Of a DNA stretch of 64,000 bases, positions 26,579-34,870 are shown in pieces; the stretch's first letter is position 1, and each line of letters opens with the position of its first letter. Source of the DNA: JANLVJ01 sp031363945 (GTDB lineage Bacteria; Bacteroidota; Bacteroidia; Sphingobacteriales; Sphingobacteriaceae); NCBI GenBank assembly GCA_031363945.1, contig JANLVJ010000070.1, positions 30,472 to 94,471 on the forward strand, given 5' to 3'. The translations under genes were made by a program, and so were the position numbers. The notes below the pieces were generated by a model that was given only the letters and a program-made list of their open reading frames with translations, was not told where the DNA came from and did not search any database.

Positions 26579-27508
26579 TCAAGCCTTTAGCCGGGCAAGT
26601 AAATGCGACAGGATATCTGTATGTTCACATACTAATACAGGACTTTTTCCCGCACCTTTACCAATTTCAATCGCATTAATATAGGGTACGAATGAAAGTA
26701 TATCTGCCAGATGAATAGAAGTATTCTTTAAGCCACCCATAAAAAGCAATCGGTGGTTAGTCAGATAAACTGTGCCTCTGTCAATTTCTGTAAGTATATC
26801 AGCACTTATCGGTTGGTGATTGAATGCACCCATGCGGTATCTGATTCCTTTTCCAAGCATAAAGTTTGCTGACAAACCAGTATAAGAAACAGACTGCAAC
26901 GTCTTATGCATTTCCATCCATTGGCAGGGGCTCATAAAATAACAGATCTCCTGTTCTGGAAGAGCTATTGAAACAGCAATTATATCAAGCTTACCGTTTT
27001 CAATTTGCCAGAACTTCATCATCTTCTCAAGCTCATCAACTGTTTCATCAGAGAGATCCATTTTTAACTCAAGCCTGTCAGCTGTGCTGAAAATAAGTGC
27101 ATGATCTGATGGAGATAAAACACCATCAACAAGACTATCCCTGACCAGATCATTTTCAAGTTCCCGGCGTGCGTCTTCACTAATAGATATAGAACTGTCA
27201 GGATCAAGCCCAAATGAAGTCATGAGTGGTTCAAGATTTACGCTGCTCAATGGTGCTGTTAGAGGCTCTTTTAAAAACCGTGCATAGCGCTCTTTATAAG
27301 CCGATATATACGTTGCCCTTAAGGCATTTTTTTGGTGCTGTTCTTTCACCAGGCTTTTATCGATGATGAGACTTCGCCGGTAAAAAAAGAAAAGGATTAC
27401 CAACAGAGTTATCCAGATACCAATAATATGTATCGATGTAGCAGCTGCTCCAATGATGCAAACCGCAAACAAAAAATAGTAAAAGGAATGCTGGGTTGGT
27501 TTTTTCAT
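26579..27508 (-). CDS. Unrecognised membrane-anchored protein inserted between rpsJ and rplC
   Basis: I do not recognise this 309-residue protein. It has one hydrophobic hairpin near the N-terminus (about residues 8-43, two possible membrane helices), then a basic stretch and a soluble mainly helical region. The C-terminal ~80 residues (TEIDRGTVYLTNHRLLFMGG, then HLADILSFVPYINAIEIGK) resemble a bacterial PH/GRAM-like domain; that is a weak pattern match. It lies after the rpsJ terminator and before rplC, in the same direction. In most bacteria no gene stands at this position. Confidence 0.75.
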   Translation of the reverse strand: MKKPTQHSFYYFLFAVCIIGAAATSIHIIGIWITLLVILFFFYRRSLIIDKSLVKEQHQKNALRATYISAYKERYARFLKEPLTAPLSSVNLEPLMTSFGLDPDSSISISEDARRELENDLVRDSLVDGVLSPSDHALIFSTADRLELKMDLSDETVDELEKMMKFWQIENGKLDIIAVSIALPEQEICYFMSPCQWMEMHKTLQSVSYTGLSANFMLGKGIRYRMGAFNHQPISADILTEIDRGTVYLTNHRLLFMGGLKNTSIHLADILSFVPYINAIEIGKGAGKSPVLVCEHTDILSHLLARLKA

Positions 27509-27582
27509 TTTGTACAGTTTGAGGCTATATTGTATAGAAGACTAAAGTTATCGCCAGAATAATTCAGAAAATACACTAACGC

Positions 27583-27609
27583 AAAAAACCCGGAAACAAA
27601 ATTCCGGGC
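27583..27609 (-). terminator. Intrinsic terminator after rpsJ
   Basis: CCCGGAA (27589-27595) pairs with TTCCGGG (27602-27608), and on the minus strand six T follow directly. It lies 32 bases after the rpsJ stop. It appears to end the rpsL-rpsG-fusA-rpsJ transcript and so splits the str and S10 blocks. Confidence 0.92.
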
Positions 27610-27640
27610 TCTGGCTTTATAAATAGGGCATTCCTTAAAA

Positions 27641-27946
27641 CTATACTTTAATTTCAACTTCAACTCCGGAAGGAAGTTCAAGTTTCATAAGTGCATCTAC
27701 TGTTTTTGAAGTTGAACTGTAAATATCAAGTAGGCGCTTGTAAGAACAAAGCTGGAATTGCTCTCTTGCTTTTTTATTCACGTGAGGTGAACGTAAAACA
27801 GTAAAGATTTTCTTTTCAGTTGGAAGTGGAATCGGACCACTCACTACTGCGCCTGTAGGCTTAACAGTCTTAACTATTTTCTCAGCTGACTTATCAACCA
27901 GGTTATAGTCATATGATTTTAATTTAATTCTGATTCGCTGACTCAT
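27641..27946 (-). CDS. rpsJ: Small-subunit ribosomal protein S10
   Basis: The 101-residue S10 starts MSQRIRIKLKSYDYNLVDKS and includes the signature PTEKKIFTVLRSPHVNKKAR. S10 also acts as NusE in antitermination. It is co-directional with fusA (4-base gap) and is followed by a terminator rather than by rplC. Confidence 0.98.
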   Translation of the reverse strand: MSQRIRIKLKSYDYNLVDKSAEKIVKTVKPTGAVVSGPIPLPTEKKIFTVLRSPHVNKKAREQFQLCSYKRLLDIYSSTSKTVDALMKLELPSGVEVEIKV

Positions 27947-27950
27947 ATCC

Positions 27951-30089
27951 TTAAGCTTTAACTTTATTTCCCTTTACTTTCGCTACTACTTCTTCAACAA
28001 TATTACGTGGAGCTTCTGCGTAATGTGAGAATTCCATAGTTGTTGAGGCACGGCCAGAAGTGATGGTTCTCAACTGAGTGATATAACCAAACATTTCTTT
28101 GAGCGGTACTTTGGCCTTAATAACCTGACTGCCTGCACGGCTGTCCATTCCTTCAAGCTGTCCACGGCGTTTATTAAGGTCACCCATAACATCTCCCATG
28201 TTTTCTTCCGGTGTAAGAACTTCCACTTTCATGATAGGCTCTAATAAAACTGGCTTTGCTTTTGGTAAAGCTTCACGGTAAGCAGTTCTAGCTGCGATTT
28301 CAAAAGACAATGCATCTGAATCGACTGCGTGGAATGAACCGTCAATAAGTCTGATTTTTAAGTCAACCAATGGGAAACCGGCTAAAACACCATTTACCAT
28401 TGCAGCTCTAAAACCTTTCTCAACAGAAGGAATAAATTCCCGGGGAATAGATCCACCGACAATTTCATTCTCAAACTGTAGCCCTGATTTACCTTCGTCT
28501 ACCGGTGAAACGATAAACGATATATCCGCAAACTTACCACGACCACCAGTTTGTTTCTTGTAGATTTCACGGTGAGTTACAGTACCGGTGATAGCCTCTT
28601 TAAAAGCAACCTGTGGAGCACCCTGATTTGCTTCAACTTTGAATTCTCTTCTTAAGCGGTCAACAATGATCTCAAGGTGTAACTCTCCCATCCCACTAAT
28701 AACAGTTTGACCTGTTTCTTCATCTGTATGAACTTTGAAAGTTGGATCTTCTTCAGCAAGCTTGGCAAGTGCCATTCCGAGCTTATCAACATCTGCCTGA
28801 GTTTTAGGCTCAATAGCAAGACCAATAACGGGCTCTGGAAAAGACATTGACTCTAACACAATTGGCTTGCTTTCAAGACACAATGTATCACCTGTACGAA
28901 TTTCTTTGAAACCAACAGCAGCTCCAATATCACCTGCCTCGATAAACTCAAGCGGATTTTGTTTATTGGCATGCATCTGCATTATACGTGAAATACGTTC
29001 TTTTTTTCCTGTACGTGTATTAAGTACATATGAACCCGCTTCTAATTTACCTGAGTAAACCCTGAAAAAAGCCAGACGTCCTACAAACGGATCAGTCATG
29101 ATCTTAAAGGCAAGTGCAGCAAAAGGCTCTTCAACCTCTGGCTTGCGAATTTCTTCGGCATCAGTATCCGGGTTATATCCAATTACACCTGGCAGGTCAG
29201 CTGGAGAAGGAAGGTATTGTATAACCGCATCAAGAGCAGTTTGAACACCTTTATTCTTGAATGCCGAACCACACATCATGGGTGTGATCTTCATTGATAT
29301 AGTTGCTGCCCGAATAGCCGCTCGCAATTCTTCAACAGTGATGGAATCAGGATTATCAAAAAACTTTTCAAGTAACTTGTCATCAAATTCTGCAACCTGC
29401 TCAACGAGCTTCTCACGATATTCCTTAACAGTTTCTAACAAATCTTCAGGTATAGGTACTTCAGTAAAAGTACTACCCAGGGTAGCATCGTCCCATACAA
29501 TACCTTTATTGGTAATTAAATCAACAACTCCTTTAAAATGCTCTTCTGCACCAATTGGAATTTGCAATGGAACCGGATTACCATGTAAACGTTCTTTAAC
29601 TTCCTTTACGACGTTAAGAAAATCAGCACCGGCTCTGTCCATTTTGTTTACAAATCCAATGCGGGGTACATTGTATTTGTTCATTTGTCTCCAGACAGTT
29701 TCAGACTGTGGCTCAACACCATCAACTGCAGAATATAAAGCAATAGCTCCGTCGAGAACACGTAATGAACGCTCAACCTCTACAGTAAAATCAACGTGAC
29801 CTGGTGTATCGATGATATTGATCTTATATTTCTCAGTTTCTGGTGTTTTGGCACCGTTTTTATCTGTAGGGTATTGCCACTCAGTTGTTGTGGCAGCAGA
29901 GGTAATGGTGATACCACGCTCCTGCTCCTGAACCATCCAGTCCATGATAGCTGCGCCATCATGCACTTCACCGATCTTATGAGTAATTCCAGTATAATAA
30001 AGAATACGTTCGGTCATGGTAGTCTTACCAGCGTCTATATGAGCTGAGATTCCAATATTCCTCGTATAATGTAAGTCTCTTTTTGCCAT
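27951..30089 (-). CDS. fusA: Translation elongation factor G
   Basis: The 712-residue translocase has the G1 loop (AHIDAGKTTMTERIL), switch II (DTPGHVDFTVEVERSLR), the NKxD-type motif VNKMDRAG, and domains II to V (for example the domain IV block GGRGKFADISF). It catalyses ribosome translocation. It lies in the conserved str order rpsL-rpsG-fusA. Confidence 0.98.
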   Translation of the reverse strand: MAKRDLHYTRNIGISAHIDAGKTTMTERILYYTGITHKIGEVHDGAAIMDWMVQEQERGITITSAATTTEWQYPTDKNGAKTPETEKYKINIIDTPGHVDFTVEVERSLRVLDGAIALYSAVDGVEPQSETVWRQMNKYNVPRIGFVNKMDRAGADFLNVVKEVKERLHGNPVPLQIPIGAEEHFKGVVDLITNKGIVWDDATLGSTFTEVPIPEDLLETVKEYREKLVEQVAEFDDKLLEKFFDNPDSITVEELRAAIRAATISMKITPMMCGSAFKNKGVQTALDAVIQYLPSPADLPGVIGYNPDTDAEEIRKPEVEEPFAALAFKIMTDPFVGRLAFFRVYSGKLEAGSYVLNTRTGKKERISRIMQMHANKQNPLEFIEAGDIGAAVGFKEIRTGDTLCLESKPIVLESMSFPEPVIGLAIEPKTQADVDKLGMALAKLAEEDPTFKVHTDEETGQTVISGMGELHLEIIVDRLRREFKVEANQGAPQVAFKEAITGTVTHREIYKKQTGGRGKFADISFIVSPVDEGKSGLQFENEIVGGSIPREFIPSVEKGFRAAMVNGVLAGFPLVDLKIRLIDGSFHAVDSDALSFEIAARTAYREALPKAKPVLLEPIMKVEVLTPEENMGDVMGDLNKRRGQLEGMDSRAGSQVIKAKVPLKEMFGYITQLRTITSGRASTTMEFSHYAEAPRNIVEEVVAKVKGNKVKA

Positions 30090-30095
30090 AACGAA

Positions 30096-30563
30096 TTAGA
30101 TTCTAAAGTGGGAGAAAGCTTTATTAGCTTCGGCCATTTTATGAGTATCTTCTTTTTTCTTAACAGCAGCACCTTCACCTTTAGAAGCAGCGATAACTTC
30201 GCCTGCCAGTCTTTCAGTCATGGTTTTTTCGCCTCTTTTACGTGAGTATCCGATCATCCATTTCATTCCCAGTGAGATTTTACGCTCAGGACGAACTTCG
30301 ATAGGAACCTGGAAGTTAGCTCCACCTACTCTGCGGCTTTTTACTTCAACAGCAGGCATAATGTTGTTTAATGCCTTTTTCCACATTTCAAGACCATTTT
30401 CGCTAGTCTTTTTCTCGACTAGTTCAACTGCATCATAAAATATACTGTAAGCGGTACTTTTCTTACCGTCCCACATCAGGTTGTTAACAAACCTGGTTAC
30501 CATGACATCATGGAATTTAGGATCTGGGAGAAGAATTCTTTTCTTCGGTTTTGCTTTTCTCAT
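30096..30563 (-). CDS. rpsG: Small-subunit ribosomal protein S7
   Basis: The 155-residue S7 starts MRKAKPKKRILLPDPKFHDV and includes ALNNIMPAVEVKSRRVGGAN and the C-terminal HKMAEANKAFSHFRI. It nucleates the 30S head and contacts mRNA at the exit channel. It starts 18 bases after rpsL. Confidence 0.98.
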   Translation of the reverse strand: MRKAKPKKRILLPDPKFHDVMVTRFVNNLMWDGKKSTAYSIFYDAVELVEKKTSENGLEMWKKALNNIMPAVEVKSRRVGGANFQVPIEVRPERKISLGMKWMIGYSRKRGEKTMTERLAGEVIAASKGEGAAVKKKEDTHKMAEANKAFSHFRI

Positions 30564-30581
30564 AATAGTTTATACAAAACT

Positions 30582-31007
30582 TTATTTTTTCTTGCCTTTA
30601 GCTGGGGCACCCTTCTTTGCTGCGGGAACTGCACCCGGTTTTGGTTTCTTAGTACCATATTTCGAACGACGCTGATTACGGTCGGCAACACCTGACGTAT
30701 CTAAAGCACCGCGGATAATGTGGTATCTAACACCCGGAAGATCCTTGACACGGCCTCCACGGATTAGTACAATAGAGTGCTCCTGCAGATTATGACCTTC
30801 ACCAGGTATATACGCATTCACTTCCTTGCCATTTGTTAATCTAACCCGAGCCACTTTTCTCATGGCCGAGTTTGGTTTTTTGGGAGTAGTTGTGTATACA
30901 CGGGTACAAACTCCGCGACGCTGAGGACAAGAATCCAAAGCTGGAGATTTGCTTTTATCAATTAATGCAACACGTCCCTTTCTTACTAACTGCTGTATCG
31001 TTGGCAT
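30582..31007 (-). CDS. rpsL: Small-subunit ribosomal protein S12
   Basis: The 141-residue S12 contains the decoding-centre loops TTPKKPNSAMRK and GGRVKDLPGVRYHIIRG. The Lys residues where streptomycin-resistance changes occur in other species are wild type here. The C-terminus has a lysine/alanine tail (AAKKGAPAKGKKK). It is the first gene of the str transcription unit. Confidence 0.98.
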   Translation of the reverse strand: MPTIQQLVRKGRVALIDKSKSPALDSCPQRRGVCTRVYTTTPKKPNSAMRKVARVRLTNGKEVNAYIPGEGHNLQEHSIVLIRGGRVKDLPGVRYHIIRGALDTSGVADRNQRRSKYGTKKPKPGAVPAAKKGAPAKGKKK

Positions 31008-31057
31008 TTATATCATAATTTTGTAATGCAATATTCACACTCTTTTCAGAGGGACTG

Positions 31058-31087
31058 CAAAGGTATAAAAAATCTGATTATTACAAA
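31058..31087 (-). promoter_or_regulatory. Promoter of the str operon (rpsL)
   Basis: On the minus strand TTTG (31087-31084) is followed after 18 bases by TACCTTTG (31065-31058) and C. This is a near-perfect Bacteroidota sigma-A promoter. The expected start point is about 45 bases before the rpsL ATG. Confidence 0.8.
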
Positions 31088-31254
31088 CCTGGTTTTCATT
31101 TATTTGTAATTGTTTTCTAAAAGTAATTGAGTTACCGCTGAAGCCACATTTTATTAAAAAGACAAACTATTTAAGAGCAGGTTGTTGTTAACTAGCGCCA
31201 AGGTACGTAGTTTTTAACAGCTCATTCAATACCTTTACATCATATAATCAATTC

Positions 31255-32130
31255 ATGATACAAAAATTAAGTATTTTCTTTTTACTGGCATTATTACTAC
31301 AATGCTCAAATACGTACGCCCAGTTCGAAAAACTACTGCATCAGGCAGACAGCACGTTGAAATCTTTAGATACATCAAGGCCTTTAGTAAAGCAAACAGG
31401 CACATCTACCAGCCAGACAAGTACTAGTAATTCAGTATCACCTGTTTCCGGCACATCTGTTTCTCAGAAAACTAAAACAACAACTACAACCGTTAAGCCC
31501 GGTAATTCAGGTCTAAGCTTGCCAGATATGACAGGTGGCATCAAACAGGCACTTGAAAAAGGTCTGCTTGCTGGGGTTCAGCAAGTTTCAGCACCTGATG
31601 GTTTTTTGAAAAATGCAGCGATTAAACTTGCCTTTCCACCAGAAGCCAGGCAGGCAGAGCAAACGTTACGCAGTCTGGGGATGAATAAGTTATGTGATGA
31701 TGTAATCGTATCAATGAACCGTGCGGCAGAAGATGCAACAAAAAAAGCAATACCGATTTTTCTGGCAGCCATTAAGAAATTAAGTATAAAAGATGCGGAA
31801 GGAATACTTGCAGGGCCAGATAATTCGGCAACCCAGTTTTTTCAAGCCCATACAAATGAGGCTCTTGCTATCGCATTCAAACCTGTAATTGATAGTAGTC
31901 TTAGAAAAGTTAATGCAGATACGTATTATGAAACTGCAGCCTCTGCCTATAACAAAATACCCTTTACAACACATAAACTGAATACTGATCTTGCAGTATA
32001 CGCTACACAAAAGTCAACAGAAGGTTTATTTAAAACGATCGCTCAGGAGGAATTAAAAATCAGAACACAGTCTGGTGCACGCAGCACACCCCTGATGAAG
32101 AAGGTATTCGGGTATTTTCAGAAAAACTAA
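31255..32130 (+). CDS. DUF4197 family exported protein
   Basis: The 291-residue protein has a signal peptide ending NTYAQFE, with a Cys at about residue 17 that could also be a lipobox. A Ser/Thr-rich low-complexity linker (about residues 40-82) follows, then a helical domain. The pattern SLPDMTGGIKQALEKGL, AAIKLAFPPEARQAEQTLRS and the YYETAASAYNKIP region match DUF4197. The function of the family is unknown. It is convergent with the next gene. Confidence 0.85.
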   Translation: MIQKLSIFFLLALLLQCSNTYAQFEKLLHQADSTLKSLDTSRPLVKQTGTSTSQTSTSNSVSPVSGTSVSQKTKTTTTTVKPGNSGLSLPDMTGGIKQALEKGLLAGVQQVSAPDGFLKNAAIKLAFPPEARQAEQTLRSLGMNKLCDDVIVSMNRAAEDATKKAIPIFLAAIKKLSIKDAEGILAGPDNSATQFFQAHTNEALAIAFKPVIDSSLRKVNADTYYETAASAYNKIPFTTHKLNTDLAVYATQKSTEGLFKTIAQEELKIRTQSGARSTPLMKKVFGYFQKN

Positions 32131-32199
32131 GTAATAACCTATATCAAAATTATGTTAAATCAAAAATTGGTCTGATGTAACTACCGCCCACTATGAGTA

Positions 32200-32262
32200 G
32201 CGATTATTATTTGGGTTCACAGAGGTGAATAGTGGTTATCATTTAGGTTTATAAACGTGAAT
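32200..32262. repeat. Imperfect 31-base direct repeat overlapping a gene end
   Basis: The segment 32232-32262, which encodes the last residues IHVYKPK of the NTF2-like protein on the minus strand, is repeated just downstream at 32200-32230 with about 22 of 31 positions identical. In the same frame that copy would read IHLCEPK and stop. It looks like a leftover of a duplicated gene end. Confidence 0.4.
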
Positions 32263-32682
32263 TGACTCCCCTACTATCTTCCATTCATCTTTAATTTTTT
32301 CAAGCATTTTAAACTCATACGTATAAGTTTTATCGCCTGTGGTTGATAGAGATAACTCGTTATGATTAACCCATGCAGAATTGCCGTTAATACTTAGTTT
32401 GTAGTTAGTGTTTTTAGAAGAGCCACCATGACCCATTGGTAGGGACAGATTAACCATATTAGCGGGAGGCACATCATAAGTTGCGCCCTCAGGAGTGGAA
32501 ATCAGAATTCTGCTGTAAGGCCGGATATACCAGCAGGAGGCATGCGCAGCGGCATCTCCTGATCTCCAGGTAGCAGACTCTTTTTCAAGCACTAATTTAA
32601 TTGCTGCAGAGTCAGCAGTCTGGGCTGAACAAGTAACGAAGGGCAAGCTTAAAAGAAGTAAAAATAAAAAGCTATGTTTCAT
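32239..32682 (-). CDS. NTF2/SnoaL-like exported protein (DUF4440-type)
   Basis: I take the ATG at 32682 because it gives a clear signal peptide (MKHSFLFLLLLSLPFVTCSA), for a protein of 147 residues. The in-frame codon at 32769 would put a basic 29-residue stretch ahead of the signal. The mature domain (KLVLEKESATWRSGDAAAHA, then YKLSINGNSAWVNHNELSLS and a closing IKDEWKIVGESIHVYKP) fits the cone-shaped NTF2-like fold used as a small ligand-binding or accessory domain. No catalytic function can be assigned. Confidence 0.75.
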   Translation of the reverse strand: MKHSFLFLLLLSLPFVTCSAQTADSAAIKLVLEKESATWRSGDAAAHASCWYIRPYSRILISTPEGATYDVPPANMVNLSLPMGHGGSSKNTNYKLSINGNSAWVNHNELSLSTTGDKTYTYEFKMLEKIKDEWKIVGESIHVYKPK

Positions 32683-32738
32683 AGATTGAATTTTGCCGGC
32701 ACCACACAGCACTCTCTTAAAGATAACATAAAAGACAT

Positions 32739-32826
32739 AAAAAAAACTGCGCCGTTTTAGACTGCCCACAAATAGTGTCTAACTTTTGGGGGGCTGTCCA
32801 TTAACGAGAAGCGCAGTTCTTTTTAT
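32739..32826. repeat. Compact nested palindrome resembling abutted IS3-type ends
   Basis: Outer arms AACTGCGC/GCGCAGTT flank an inner imperfect inverted pair: AGACTGCCCACAAA (32759-32772) against the reverse complement of 32785-32803, which reads TGGACAGCCCCCCAAAAG. The latter ends in a GTTAGACA-type terminus that resembles IS3/IS150-group inverted repeats as I recall them. T-runs on both outer sides would also allow it to serve as a bidirectional terminator for the flanking genes. No transposase is present. Confidence 0.45.
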
Positions 32827-32845
32827 CTATCAACGGTGAACTGAA

Positions 32846-34831
32846 TTATTTCGCTGGTGTAAATGTATTATTTGACTCGTTAACATCTGGTAACGTCTTA
32901 TCAGGATCAATCTTGACAGATTCAATTTTTGCGCTCGAATGAAAAGTAACAGTCCAACTTTCGCCACGCTGCCATACTTCAACAGGTAGATTAAGGCGTG
33001 TTGTTTTTCCTCCGACTTCCTTCACTTCAAGTGTAACAGGCATAACCATTTTCTGTAAATTCTGAATGGTTATCAGGGCACCCTTTGATGGATCATTTTC
33101 GATGTACTCAACACCCTTAACTGCCTGATCAAGTTTCCAGGTATTCAAGTACCAGCTGCGCCAGAACCAGCCAAGATCTTCACCAGCCACATTCTCAATG
33201 CTTCTGAAGAAATCATTCGGTGTAGGATGCTTAAAAGCCCAATGCTGTATATAGCTACGGAAAGCCTCATCAAATCGTGCTGCTCCCAAGACCTGTGATC
33301 TAAGAAGTTCCAGTGCATGACCCGGTTTAACATATGCTTCAATCCCGAGGCGATTGAATTGGATGACATCAGGTAAATTTAAACTTGCTTCCTGATTACC
33401 ACCTAATATATAAGGTGCATAACGAGACATATCAAACTTTGTATTGTATTCACCATGGTTAAAATTTTCTGTACTTAGAATATTGATGAAGGTATTAAAG
33501 CCCTCATCCATCCAGGCAAACTTACGCTCATTTGAGCCAACAATCATCGGGAACCAGGTATGGCCAAATTCATGGTCAGTGACATCCCAAAGACCTGCTG
33601 TTTTCTCTTTACTACCACAAAACACAATACCAGGATATTCCATTCCGCTGACATTCCCGGCTACATTGGTAGCTACAGGATAAGGAAATTCAAAAAGCTG
33701 TTTGGAATAAAACTCAATTGCACCCTTTGTATACTCAGTCGATCGGCCCCATGCATCAGCACCCGCTGACTCAACAGGGTAAACAGATTGTGCCAGAGCT
33801 GGAACACCACTGGGAAGATTCATGCGTGCGGCATCCCAGATAAAAGATCTTGAAGCAGCCCATGAAGCATCACGCGTATTCAGAATTTTGAAATGCCAGC
33901 TAAGTGTATTTTTACCTGCAGCAACAGCAGGTGTTTTACCAATTTGTGATGCAGGGCGAATACTAACAGTCTTATCACTCTGAGCTGCTTTTTTAAGATT
34001 TGCAATTTCAGTAGAAGAAAGAACCTCCTGTGAGTTTTGTAACGTTCCTGAACCTACAACAAGCATATCAGAAGGTGTATCCAAGGTATAGTCAATATCA
34101 CCATATTCAAGGTAAAATTCACCAGCACCCAAATAGGGCAGGGTGTTCCAGCCCAGGATATCATCAAACACTTCCATTCTGGGATACCATTGACCAACCT
34201 CATAGATCCAGCCATTCTTAGTATTCATACGGCCCATACGATCTGTTCCATGTTCAGGAATTGGAAAGCTGTACGTGATTTTAATTTTTAATGTTTCTCC
34301 ATTACCATTTAAGGCAGTTGGCAGGGTGATACGCATTCTGGTATCATTTACCATATAATTACCTTCAGAAATCTTGGATCCCTGTGTTATCTGTACTTTT
34401 CGAAGTGTATACCCACCCTCGAAGTCTTTATTTGCCCATCGTTTACCAGCCGGAGTCTGGGTTGTAGCAACCGAACGGGAATCTGATCGGTAGATATTCT
34501 GATCAAGCTGTAACCATAAGTAAGGAAGCTTTTCAGGGCTATTGTTTTTATAGGTGATCTCAACTGTGCCGTTAACTGCTTTTGAAACAGTATCAAGGCT
34601 GGCGTTAATTCTATAATCAGCCCTGTTCTGCCAGTATTTTGGGCCAGGGTTACCTGAAGCTGAACGGTATTCATTGCCATTGGTAGTATAAAAATAAGGG
34701 CTGAATACTTCATGCTGGTCAAATACACCAGCAGGAGCTTCATTAGTAACAGGCTTACCCGTCTGTGCATGTAATGTTGGAATTCCCAATAGCAGCGCCA
34801 GGGCTAATGAGGTTAATGCTATTTGCTTCAT
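32846..34831 (-). CDS. M1-family metallopeptidase (copy 1)
   Basis: The 661-residue exported protein has a signal peptide ending TLHAQTG. The N-terminal M1 beta-domain is followed by a substrate motif SGMEYPG (394-400). The zinc site is HEFGH (His420, Glu421, His424) with Glu443 in WMDEGFNTF. This is the full gluzincin catalytic set. The C-terminal ~100 residues form a beta-rich domain with PVEVWQRGESW. It is followed downstream by the compact palindrome at 32739-32826 and preceded by a close paralogue. The role is probably periplasmic or surface peptide degradation; that is inference. Confidence 0.92.
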   Translation of the reverse strand: MKQIALTSLALALLLGIPTLHAQTGKPVTNEAPAGVFDQHEVFSPYFYTTNGNEYRSASGNPGPKYWQNRADYRINASLDTVSKAVNGTVEITYKNNSPEKLPYLWLQLDQNIYRSDSRSVATTQTPAGKRWANKDFEGGYTLRKVQITQGSKISEGNYMVNDTRMRITLPTALNGNGETLKIKITYSFPIPEHGTDRMGRMNTKNGWIYEVGQWYPRMEVFDDILGWNTLPYLGAGEFYLEYGDIDYTLDTPSDMLVVGSGTLQNSQEVLSSTEIANLKKAAQSDKTVSIRPASQIGKTPAVAAGKNTLSWHFKILNTRDASWAASRSFIWDAARMNLPSGVPALAQSVYPVESAGADAWGRSTEYTKGAIEFYSKQLFEFPYPVATNVAGNVSGMEYPGIVFCGSKEKTAGLWDVTDHEFGHTWFPMIVGSNERKFAWMDEGFNTFINILSTENFNHGEYNTKFDMSRYAPYILGGNQEASLNLPDVIQFNRLGIEAYVKPGHALELLRSQVLGAARFDEAFRSYIQHWAFKHPTPNDFFRSIENVAGEDLGWFWRSWYLNTWKLDQAVKGVEYIENDPSKGALITIQNLQKMVMPVTLEVKEVGGKTTRLNLPVEVWQRGESWTVTFHSSAKIESVKIDPDKTLPDVNESNNTFTPAK

Positions 34832-34870
34832 ATAAAATTGTTTGTGGGTCTAAATTAGCAAGCTTTCCTG

